Source of the DNA: Alphaproteobacteria bacterium UBA5343
GTDB taxonomy: Bacteria; Pseudomonadota; Alphaproteobacteria; RF32; UBA5343
DNA length: 10,932 nucleotides
Reading direction: 5' to 3'
NCBI GenBank assembly: GCA_002410125.1
Contig: DHQH01000110.1
Coordinates: 28,501-39,432 of the forward strand
Part shown: positions 1 to 8,200 of the stretch, one piece after another
Position numbering within the stretch: the stretch's first letter is position 1
Layout: each line of letters begins with the position of its first letter
Made by a program: the position numbers and the translations under genes
Notes under the pieces: generated by a model
The model's database searches: none
The model's input: the letters and a program-made list of their open reading frames with translations, nothing else
What the model was told of the DNA's origin: nothing

Positions 1-1
1 T

Positions 2-676
2 GCAATGGATTTTGAAGCAAGAGCTTTATTAAAATCTCAAAAGCAAACTATTTTATCATCGCAAATTGGTGGCAAGATTAAAGGTATAAAATATCGAGAA
101 GGTGATAGCTTTAAAAAGGATCAATTATTGGTCAATTTTGATTGTTCGGTACAAAAAGCAAAATATCAAAAAGCATTGGCAGAGAAATCGAGAGCTGGGA
201 AAAAATTAGAAAATCAAAAAAAATTAGCTGAATATAATGCTGGTTCTGCTTTGGAATTGTCGATTGCTAAAGAAGAGTTGAAAATGGCAAAAGCAGAGGT
301 TTCTGTTAATTGGTCGATGATTAAGATGTGTGAGATTAAAGCTCCTTTTAATGGTAAGATAGTTGATGTTAAGGTTCAGCCTCATCAAAGTGTAAATTCT
401 GGTGTGGAGTTGATGGAAATTATTGATAATGGTCCTTTAGAGATTAATATGATGATACCTTCGGCTTGGCTTTCTTGGATGAAAAAAGGTGTTAAATTTA
501 CAATCAAAGTTGATGAGACTGGTAAGTCTTATAGCGGTAAAGTGAGTAAGATTGGTGCTAAGATTGATGCGGTTAGCCAGACAATTAAAATCTATGGGTT
601 GCTTGATAAGGCTTATGGTGATTTGATGGCTGGAATGAGTGGTGTTGCTAGTTTTAGTATTGTAGATAAGGAATAG
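2..676 (+). CDS. HlyD/RND-type periplasmic adaptor protein, 5'-partial at the window edge
   Basis: This is a periplasmic adaptor (membrane fusion) subunit of the kind that bridges an inner-membrane transporter and an outer-membrane channel. Numbering from the first visible Met (base 5), residues 13-46 form the first lipoyl/barrel-sandwich half (ILSSQIGGKIKGI, then a REGD turn and LLVNFD). Residues 47-108 are a Lys/Glu/Ala-rich alpha-hairpin. Residues 109-141 are the second half, with the typical KAPFNGKIV motif. Residues 145-220 are a beta-barrel-like domain. The frame is still open at base 2, and no signal peptide or lipobox precedes the first lipoyl half, so the Met at base 5 is probably internal and the real start lies upstream of the window. 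It is followed after 6 nt by the GAF-HlyD gene, so it is very likely co-transcribed with the next two genes. The family is clear, but the cargo and transporter partner are unknown. Confidence 0.85.
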   Translation, partial: AMDFEARALLKSQKQTILSSQIGGKIKGIKYREGDSFKKDQLLVNFDCSVQKAKYQKALAEKSRAGKKLENQKKLAEYNAGSALELSIAKEELKMAKAEVSVNWSMIKMCEIKAPFNGKIVDVKVQPHQSVNSGVELMEIIDNGPLEINMMIPSAWLSWMKKGVKFTIKVDETGKSYSGKVSKIGAKIDAVSQTIKIYGLLDKAYGDLMAGMSGVASFSIVDKE

Positions 677-682
677 TTTTTT

Positions 683-2023
683 ATGGGTGAGCAAGATAAA
701 AGAGTAGTGGATTTTGCGACTATTTTACAGCTAGAGAAAATGGTAAGATCTAGTCGTAATTTATCTGAGCTTGCTTTTATTATAATGAATGAAACTCATA
801 AGCTTGTTGGTTATAAAAATGCCTTCTTATGGTTTGCTAATAGTCGTGGTGGGGTTGATGTTTTTTCTGCTTCTGGTGTGGAGGAAGTTGATAAATCAGC
901 ACCTCTTGTGCATTGGTTGAAAAAGGCAATTGCTAGTTTCGCGGTAAAAAAAGAAGCCAAGTCATCTCAGGTGATAGGGATTGATCATTTTCCCAAGGTT
1001 ATAACTACTGACTGGTCAAAATATATGTCTAGAAATGTATTTTGGTGTCCGTTATTGGATGATGATGGTAATCTTTATGGGGGGATTTGGTTTGCAAAAG
1101 ATAAGCCTTATCAAAAGAATGAGTTGGTATTATTAGAAATTATTTTAGATGCTTATAGACATCAAATAGGGGTTTATAAAGAGGTAAATAAAAATAAAGG
1201 TAACTCATTATTGAAAAAGCTTTCTTTAAGAGGGTTATTAATAGCTGTTGTGATTTTAATGTTTTTACCTGTTAGGCAGAGTGTGGTTGCTACATCATCA
1301 ATTGTTCCTAAAAATCCAGTGATTGTTAATTCACCAATTAATGGTGTGATTAAAAAAGTATTGGTAGAGCCTAATAATTTTATAGGTGAGGGTGATAATT
1401 TAATTGTTTTTGATGATGTTGAGATGAAGAATAGATATGAAGTATCACTTAAGACTTTAAAAGTGGTTGAGGCAGAGCTCAAAAAAGCAAGACAGTTAGC
1501 TTTTTCTAGTCCGCAAGATCAGGCTAATATTAAATTATTAGAAGCAAAATTGGAACAAAAAGTAAAAGATGTTGAATATAATAAGACAATTTTGAGTAAG
1601 GTTCTTTTACAGTCAAGTGCTAATGGGGTGGCAATATTTGGTGATAAGAATGATTTGATTGGTCGCCCTGTTGTGGTTGGTGAGAAATTATTAGTAATTG
1701 CAAATCCTAGAGAAGTAGAGTTAGAAATTATGGTTCCAGCAGAGGATGCGATTAGCTTAGAAAAAGATAGTAAGGTTGATTTCTTCCTTAATATTAATGC
1801 TATGAAATCTTATAGAGCTAAGATTTATCAGGCTAGTTATGAGCCAATTATTACACCAGAGGGAGTTGCATCTTATAAAGTAAAAGCAACTATTTTGGCT
1901 GATAGGGATTTACCAAGGGTTGGACTTAAGGCGGTTAGTAAGATTTATGGTAAAAATGTTAGTGTGTTTTATTACTTATTTAGAAGACCAATTAGATTTA
2001 TTAGGCAGAAACTAGGTTTGTAG
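683..2023 (+). CDS. GAF-like domain fused to a membrane-anchored HlyD-type adaptor
   Basis: This 446-residue fusion has two parts on opposite sides of the inner membrane. Residues about 10-165 look like a GAF-type sensor domain: helices, then beta strands such as NVFWCPLLDDDGNLYGGIWF, then a closing helix. Basic residues (KKLSLR) precede one hydrophobic helix at about 181-197, which puts the GAF part in the cytosol. The rest is a HlyD-like adaptor: first barrel-sandwich half at about 217-246 (VNSPINGVIKKVLV, then GEGDNLIVFDD), an alpha-hairpin at about 247-298, second half at about 299-332, a beta-barrel, and a basic C-terminal segment after VGLKAVSKIYG. A Shine-Dalgarno-like AAGGAA at 668-673, overlapping the upstream gene's end, supports ATG 683. 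It lies between two other HlyD-module genes with very short gaps, so the three products probably form one complex. The GAF assignment rests on overall pattern, and its ligand cannot be told. Confidence 0.8.
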   Translation: MGEQDKRVVDFATILQLEKMVRSSRNLSELAFIIMNETHKLVGYKNAFLWFANSRGGVDVFSASGVEEVDKSAPLVHWLKKAIASFAVKKEAKSSQVIGIDHFPKVITTDWSKYMSRNVFWCPLLDDDGNLYGGIWFAKDKPYQKNELVLLEIILDAYRHQIGVYKEVNKNKGNSLLKKLSLRGLLIAVVILMFLPVRQSVVATSSIVPKNPVIVNSPINGVIKKVLVEPNNFIGEGDNLIVFDDVEMKNRYEVSLKTLKVVEAELKKARQLAFSSPQDQANIKLLEAKLEQKVKDVEYNKTILSKVLLQSSANGVAIFGDKNDLIGRPVVVGEKLLVIANPREVELEIMVPAEDAISLEKDSKVDFFLNINAMKSYRAKIYQASYEPIITPEGVASYKVKATILADRDLPRVGLKAVSKIYGKNVSVFYYLFRRPIRFIRQKLGL

Positions 2024-2033
2024 ATATTTTGCA

Positions 2034-4181
2034 ATGGTTGGATTTGGCAATATTAATTTAAGAGATATTAAACTTCCTAAGATCAGAGATGATATAAAGG
2101 TTAGTAAGGGAGCTAGTTCTGATATTGGGGCTCCTAGATATGTGATATTTGATGAAATTAGAAATAGATATTTTAATATTGGTTGGTTGGAATATGAAAT
2201 ATTAACTCGCTGGAAGTTAGAGAATGTTGGTGAGATAGTTGATAGTATAAATAAGAATACAACTATTGAAGTTAATGAACAAAATGTGGTTGATTTATTA
2301 TCTTTTATGCAGGGAAATTTTTTACTTAAACTTAGTGGTGAGAGCGATTTTGAATATTTTAAGAAGGTCAACCAACTTAAAAACATTAATAAATTTCAAT
2401 GGTTAATACATAATTACCTATTCTTTAAGATTAAGTTATTAAATCCTGATAAATTATTATCAAAAATTGAGCCTTGTTTTAGATTTTTATATAAAAAATC
2501 TTTCGCTTTTTTGTTTGGTTTGATCAGTTTCTTTGCGATTTATGTATTGCAAGAGAATTGGTATGAGTTTTCCTCTACATTTTCATATTTTTATTCAATA
2601 GATGGGTTATTTGTATTTTTCTTATGTTTGGCATTTGTAAAACTTGTACATGAGTTAGGGCATGGAATAACAGCAAAATATTATGGTAGCAGTGTTCACT
2701 CTTTTGGTTTGGCATTTGTAGTGATGTGTCCAGTGCTTTTTACTGATACTAGTTCTTCTTGGTTATTGAAAGATAAGAGACAGAGATTTTTAATTGGAGC
2801 TAGCGGAATGTTGGCAGAGATTATGATTGCTGTGATTGCTACGATATTATGGAAATTTGTAGATGATGGAGCTTTTAGGTCAGCTTTGTTTATGTTGGCG
2901 ACTACCAGTTGGATTGGTACATTGTTGATAAATTTATCACCATTTATGAGGTTTGATGGATATTATTTATTGTCTGATTATATGGATATAGCAAATTTAC
3001 AAAATAGATCTTTTGATATGGCTAGATGGTATATTAGAAAGAAATTATTTGGGATTAAAAAAGAAGCACCAGAATATTTTGAGTCTAAGAAACAGAGATT
3101 TTTGATTTTATATGCGTTTGGGGTTTGGATTTATAGGTTTTTCTTATTCCTAGGGATTGCTCTTACGGTTTATCATTTTTTATTTAAGATTATTGGTATA
3201 TTTTTAATGGCTGTTGAAATAATATATTTTATATTAAAGCCAATTTATAATGAATTGAAAGTATGGTGGAATATGAGAAAGAAAATAGGATTAAATGTTA
3301 ATGTGGTGATGACATTTATGGTGCTAACAGGCTTGATTATATTTATGTTTATTCCTGTTTATGGCAAGGTTAAGGCACCTGCTTTTATTCTAAAAAATAA
3401 TGTGCAAGATGTTTATATGTCTGAAGAATTTATGCTAAGGGAAGTATTGGTTGAAGATGGTGATGTGGTTAGAAAAGGTGATGTGTTGTTTATTGGTGAA
3501 AATGATAATTTGGATAGAAATATAGATATTGTTGAAAATAATTTGAAGGCTTTGAGTTGGAAGTTAGACCATATTGCAGTTGATAAGAGAAGAATAGATG
3601 AGAAACTGGTTACTTTTCAAGAATTGGAATTAGAAAAGGAAAAATATGAAGGTCTGATGAAAATAAAAGAAAATTTGACTATTAGAGCTAAATTTGATGG
3701 AAAAATTATTGATCTATATAAGAGTTTGATAATTGGTAATTGGTATAAAAATAATGTGAAATTATGTTCAATAGAGCCCAAAACTGGAAATCATAAATTG
3801 GTGGCTTTTGTTAAAGAAAAAGAAATGGGTAGAATAAAACTTGGAGATGTAGGGTATTTTTATTCTGATATTGATGATAAGAAATTTAATGTGAAGTTAG
3901 TTGAAAAAGAAAGATTTACAGTTAAAAGTTTATATCAATATAGGTTTATGGCATCTGTTTATGGTGGTAAGATTGCAACTAGGATTAATAAGAGTGATGA
4001 TTTAGTGCCAAATGAGGCTATGTATAAGGTATTTTTAGAGATTGTTCCTCAAAAAGAGTCTAAGCAAGTATTGGCTGTTTCTAAGATTGGTGATGTTTAT
4101 ATTAAAGGTAAACCAGAGAGTTATTTTTCTAGAATAGTTAAGGTTGTTTCATCGGTTTGGGTTAAAGAATCCAATTTCTAA
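2034..4181 (+). CDS. M50 (site-2-protease-like) membrane metalloprotease fused to a C-terminal HlyD-type domain
   Basis: This is a 715-residue multi-spanning membrane protein. Residues about 30-101 resemble a PqqD-like winged-helix domain (YVIFDEIRNRYFNIG, then helices ending in FLLKL). Membrane helices follow at about 156-175 and 191-213. The second holds the zinc-protease motif HELGH (206-210), with G211 and T213 continuing the M50 consensus. NLSPFMRFDGYYLLSD at 300-315 supplies the usual third zinc ligand, Asp308, so the active site looks intact. More hydrophobic helices lie at about 253-275, 285-300, 357-405 and 424-442. After the last helix a HlyD barrel-sandwich begins (VLVEDGDVVRKGDVLFIGEN, 471-490), followed by a helical hairpin and a second half (IRAKFDGKIIDL). 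The start ATG has no strong Shine-Dalgarno, and TAGG at 2013-2016 is far away, so coupling with the upstream gene 10 nt before is likely. M50 proteins of this architecture are known beside HlyD adaptor genes. Whether this one cleaves a substrate or serves as a transport scaffold is not known. Confidence 0.85.
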   Translation: MVGFGNINLRDIKLPKIRDDIKVSKGASSDIGAPRYVIFDEIRNRYFNIGWLEYEILTRWKLENVGEIVDSINKNTTIEVNEQNVVDLLSFMQGNFLLKLSGESDFEYFKKVNQLKNINKFQWLIHNYLFFKIKLLNPDKLLSKIEPCFRFLYKKSFAFLFGLISFFAIYVLQENWYEFSSTFSYFYSIDGLFVFFLCLAFVKLVHELGHGITAKYYGSSVHSFGLAFVVMCPVLFTDTSSSWLLKDKRQRFLIGASGMLAEIMIAVIATILWKFVDDGAFRSALFMLATTSWIGTLLINLSPFMRFDGYYLLSDYMDIANLQNRSFDMARWYIRKKLFGIKKEAPEYFESKKQRFLILYAFGVWIYRFFLFLGIALTVYHFLFKIIGIFLMAVEIIYFILKPIYNELKVWWNMRKKIGLNVNVVMTFMVLTGLIIFMFIPVYGKVKAPAFILKNNVQDVYMSEEFMLREVLVEDGDVVRKGDVLFIGENDNLDRNIDIVENNLKALSWKLDHIAVDKRRIDEKLVTFQELELEKEKYEGLMKIKENLTIRAKFDGKIIDLYKSLIIGNWYKNNVKLCSIEPKTGNHKLVAFVKEKEMGRIKLGDVGYFYSDIDDKKFNVKLVEKERFTVKSLYQYRFMASVYGGKIATRINKSDDLVPNEAMYKVFLEIVPQKESKQVLAVSKIGDVYIKGKPESYFSRIVKVVSSVWVKESNF

Positions 4182-4202
4182 TTTTTTACTTACAAGTTAA
4201 CA

Positions 4203-4219
4203 AATAATTTGCTATTATT
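4203..4219. other. AT-rich inverted repeat between the M50-HlyD gene and the pentapeptide gene
   Basis: AATAAT (4203-4208) and ATTATT (4214-4219) are perfect 6-nt inverted arms around the 5-nt loop TTGCT. One outer C-G pair (4201 with 4220) can form if one A bulges. The arms are all A-T and no T-run follows, so this is not a convincing terminator. It may be an operator or simply AT-rich chance. The 88-nt gap around it is the likeliest place for a promoter of the next gene, but no -35/-10 pair stands out. Confidence 0.25.
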
Positions 4220-4255
4220 GCAGTAACATAAATTTATATGAATCTCAATAAATAT

Positions 4256-4263
4256 AGGTGAAG
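4256..4263 (+). promoter_or_regulatory. Shine-Dalgarno that decides the start of the pentapeptide-repeat gene
   Basis: AGGTGAAG lies 6 nt before the ATG at 4270. The alternative GTG at 4258 falls inside this motif and has no ribosome-binding site of its own, so the ATG at 4270 is the better start. Confidence 0.6.
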
Positions 4264-4269
4264 TTGACT

Positions 4270-5277
4270 ATGAGTAAAAATGATACAGAGATTGAAGAAA
4301 AGAAATCTCCTAGTTTGAGACGTAAAATTGCTAATGCGTTTATTAAAAAAAGAGATAAAAAATCTCGTCCAAAGGGTAAGAAAACATATTTTGAGAGTGG
4401 TGTTAGTAATCATTATTTAGATAGTTTTGAAGAAGATAGTGAATCGTCTACAAATCAGCTTTTAGAGCTTGTTATGAAAGTAAAAGGTGGTGAACAAGAA
4501 GCCACTGCTAGTGTTATATCTGAGATACAAAAATGGATTAGAGATGGGGTTGATCTTAGTAATATTGATTTTTCAACCTTACAAAATATGGATTTAGGAG
4601 AATTGCCTGCTTCGGTTTTACAGGCTTTAATTGAGTTCTTGTTAAAGCATCATCCAGAATTAGTGAATTTAAATCTCATTGATCTTAAAAAGGTTGATTT
4701 GAGAAGAATTAATTTTAAAAAATTAAATCTGAAAGGGGTTAATCTTTTAGGGGTTAATTTGGATGGAATTGATTTATCTGGGGTTGATTTAACAGGGGCG
4801 ATTGTCGATCCTAAATATATTTTTAAAGGGCAAGATTTATATAAAGGTTCAGCAAAGATAGAAGAAAAGAAAAAAGCTAATTATAATGCTTTTGGTGTGG
4901 ATTTATCTCAAGAATTTGATGAAGAAAAAGATAAGGATGATGTTGAATATGATCCTTCACATTTTTCAGAAGAATTTAAAGAAAAATTTGAATTAAAACA
5001 TAGTAAAAAAGTAGTGAGAAGGGTTAAATCTCGTCCTTCTGTTAAATTACATGAATCTGAATTTAAGACATCTGAACATGATTTTCCTGATTTGTTTAAG
5101 GCAGAGAGAGGAGAATTACAAGATCAGGATAATGTGAAAAATAAAAAAGAAGCTCATAAAGCAGTTCTTAATGCAAAAAAAGAAAAGCAAAGAGCAGCTG
5201 GAGTTAAGGAAAAAGAGAAGAAGGTTAAAAGAAAAGCTGCCAAAATTAAGATTGGTAAAGTTTCTCGAGGTAGATAA
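4270..5277 (+). CDS. Highly charged protein with nine pentapeptide-like repeats, function unknown
   Basis: I do not recognise this 335-residue protein as a named family. An in-frame GTG at 4258 would add four residues but overlaps the Shine-Dalgarno. The N-terminus (residues 1-40) is Lys/Arg-rich, with no signal peptide or membrane helix, so the protein is cytosolic or secreted without cleavage. Residues about 60-130 look helical. Residues 132-176 contain nine consecutive five-residue repeats of the form [V/I/L][N/D][L/F]xx, as in VNLLGVNLDGIDLSGVDLTG, which should form roughly two coils of a right-handed quadrilateral beta-helix. Weaker units occur around VDLSNIDFST at 94-103. The C-terminal half is charged and probably disordered, first acidic (EEKDKDDVE) and then very basic (the final 40 residues). 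It lies 22 nt upstream of the VirD4-type coupling protein gene and probably shares its transcript. A secretion accessory factor, an adaptor or a secreted effector are all possible; none is shown. Confidence 0.8.
   Translation: MSKNDTEIEEKKSPSLRRKIANAFIKKRDKKSRPKGKKTYFESGVSNHYLDSFEEDSESSTNQLLELVMKVKGGEQEATASVISEIQKWIRDGVDLSNIDFSTLQNMDLGELPASVLQALIEFLLKHHPELVNLNLIDLKKVDLRRINFKKLNLKGVNLLGVNLDGIDLSGVDLTGAIVDPKYIFKGQDLYKGSAKIEEKKKANYNAFGVDLSQEFDEEKDKDDVEYDPSHFSEEFKEKFELKHSKKVVRRVKSRPSVKLHESEFKTSEHDFPDLFKAERGELQDQDNVKNKKEAHKAVLNAKKEKQRAAGVKEKEKKVKRKAAKIKIGKVSRGR
4663..4797 (+). repeat. 15-bp-period coding repeat encoding nine pentapeptides
   Basis: Nine tandem 15-nt units encode [V/I/L][N/D][L/F]xx. 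The DNA repeat is diverged but visible: GGGGTTAAT occurs twice (start of 4736-4759) and GGGGTTGAT once further on, each in the same register. The hydrophobic residue two positions before the central Leu is Val, Ile or Leu in all nine units, rather than the Ala of the standard A(D/N)LXX pentapeptide consensus. Confidence 0.75.
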
Positions 5278-5299
5278 TTTTTGTTAATGGGATAATGAT

Positions 5300-8200
5300 A
5301 TGGGTTTACCATCAATATATTCACTAGGAGAGGAAAAGATACATAAAGCATGTAACTGGATGTTTTATACTTTTCTAATCAGCTTTGTGGTGATGGTAAT
5401 TTTGATGATTATTTGTTATCCGCTTAGTATTATGTATGCCGGTGGTTTTTCTGAAAAAAGTATTGATAAGGCTTTTAATATTGCAGAGGCTTTTATTTTT
5501 AATCCGCAATATCTTTATAATGTTTATTTTAGATGGTTTTTCATCTTTATTAGGAAAGTTTATTTTGGAGAGGTAACAGTTGCTCTTATAATTCCTGTTA
5601 TTCCAAGTATTGCTTTTTTTGGTGGACTTATTATTGGTTGGCTTAAAAATCCTTACAGCTTTAAGCCTGCAATGTATGGTGATAGTAAATTTGCAACAGA
5701 GGATGATATTGAGAGATTAGGCTTATTTAAAGGTTTCAATATTGTTCTTGGTATGATTGAAGAGCAATTTATTCGATTTACAGATACATTATCAGCTATT
5801 TGTGTTGGAACTACTGGGAGTGGCAAGACTTCTGGGATTGTGTTGCCAACGATTTTAACTGCTAATAGGCAGAGTATATTTGCATATGATATAAAGAAAG
5901 AAGCATTTAAAAATACTAGTATGACAAGATCTAAGAAAGGTTTTGTGTTCCATTTTAATTGGGGTGGAAAAGATGATGAAGAAAATGGAATTTTATATCC
6001 AAAATGGAATCCTCTTTCTTTAGGTAATTTGCCAGAACATGGTCCTGGTAGAGAAAATTATGTTTCAGGGCTTTCATATCTATTAGTTAAGGGTAGTCAA
6101 GATATTAATGATTATTGGGTAAAAATATCGAGATCTGCTTTTGAGGGTTTGGCTCATTTCATTATCTATAAAACAGAGCAAGCAATATCAAATGATTATT
6201 TCTTAGGTAAGTTATATGATGGTGAGAGTTTGGATGAAGAAGATTATCAAGTTTTAACATCATTTTATAAATCTATGAAAGGCGATCAGGTAAATAAAGC
6301 TCTTGTATATGCGAAGAATGGAGCTATTAATTTGGATAATTATTTACCAATTGGTAGTTGGGAAGGATTGCCAGAGCCATGGCAAGGAAGACAAGGATGT
6401 TTTTCTATGTTGATTGACTGGATTACCCAACAACAGATTTTTGCAAATTTGGAATTGAAAGCAAGAAAAGAAGCTGGAGATACTGCAGCCTTACAACAAG
6501 ATCCAATGAGATATATTTTAGATAAGGCAATTGAAGAAGCAATCTTTTTTGGTTATTCAAGAAGAGCAATTATGGAGCTTAATCAGTTGGCTACCATTTC
6601 TAAAAAACAAAGAGCATCAGTTATTTCTATGGTGATGTCATCACTTGGGGTGTTTAAAAATAATACGATTAGAAATAATACTTGTTTTAGTGATTTTTTC
6701 TTCACAGATCTTAGAGGTATTAAAGATGATGAAAAAAGTCGATGGGGGCTTACAAGTGTTTATTTAACTGATAAAGATGATGTAACAGTCCCTCTTTCTT
6801 CTACTTTTATTGAGATGTCAATTGGTGCTAGTATAGTCTCTAGGCCTGGTAAAAATAATATGGGGCCATATCCGTTATTATATACATTTGATGATTTGCA
6901 AAATATGCCGAAAATGACTTCTGTTAAAAAAGGTACTGCAATGGGTAGAAGTCAGAAAGTTTCTTTTCTTTTATGTACTCAAAATTTATTCCAGCTTAAC
7001 GATATTTATGGTTTTGGTGGTATGGAGGAAATTATTTCTAATACTGGGGCGAAGATTATCTTTAGGGAAAATAATGAGAAGACTGGTAAAAAATTTCAAG
7101 CTATGAGTGCTATGGAAACTGTAAATACTGTAACTAGTATTGGTGGAGGTAAAGAGATTTTTGGTATTAATGTAAATCAGTTTGATTATACTGCAAAATA
7201 TCAACAAATTGGTAAAAGTTTGGTGTCTAATAAAAGAGTCTTAACCCTAAAACCTGGAAAACATTATGTGATGATGCAGGGGGCGATGGATACTCCAATT
7301 ATTGCTCAAACACCATACCACTATAAAGATAAAGAAGTAAAAGCTCTAGTTAATACAGAAGAAGTGTCTCATATTGATGAGCGAATTGTAGCAAAAAGAG
7401 ATGAACAAGATTTAAATCCTCCAGAGTTAACAATAGCAATTCCAGATGTTAAAATTGATGGGGTGATGGATGTTGTTGAAGAGTTATATGATTATGGCAA
7501 TATGAGTGCTAAAGAAGCTAAAAAATATAAAGAAGGTAAATCCTTAGAATATATCTTAGAAGAACAAAAAGAATATGAAGGTTTAGGACTTCTTGGTGAT
7601 GATGATAGTGATATGGTAGATAATTTAGAATTTGAGTCGGAATATAAAGTTGATAATAAACCCGAAACAGATGTAGAAGAAGATGAATCTGTAGAAGAAG
7701 TATTAGAAGATTTTGGCGGTGTTTCTTATAAAAGTGATGTGAAAGTTATGGCTAGAGGTGATACTAAAGATGTAAAAGAAACTAATATTGAGGCAAAAGA
7801 ATATGAAACAGATTGGGCAGATTTTGAAAATGATTTTATGCCAGCCAAAGAAAATACAGAAAAAGTATTGGTTGAAGAGATCGATTTCGTGGAAGAAGTG
7901 AAAGAAAATGAAACAAAATCAAAACTAGATAATCTAAAATCAGAAGTAAATACAAAATTAGAAACTAAAAATGAAGAAATAAACAAAAGTATTGAGAGAA
8001 AAAGAGAAGCCCTTAGAAGAGCTATGAAACCTTATTTAGAGAATGAAGAAGTCATATCAAAAGAGATAATAGAAAATAAAGAAGATACTCATCATTATCA
8101 CGAAGAGCCAGCTCCAAATTATGATATTTCAACAAAAATGCAAAAGCCAGAAATGATTAAAGTAGATGAAAATAGCGAGCTTGAACCAGTAAATGAAGAA

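Noticed and set aside
2012..2386. Open frame of about 124 codons on the minus strand over the start of the M50-HlyD gene
   Set aside because: Composition is typical of a complement shadow (Ser/Leu/Ile/Phe-rich). No recognisable motif, and the sense gene is well supported.
4182..4269. Search for a clear sigma70 promoter ahead of the pentapeptide gene (TTGCTA 4209-4214 with TTTATA 4233-4238)
   Set aside because: Both boxes are poor matches with an 18-nt spacer in AT-rich DNA, so chance is likely. Read-through from the upstream operon is also possible.
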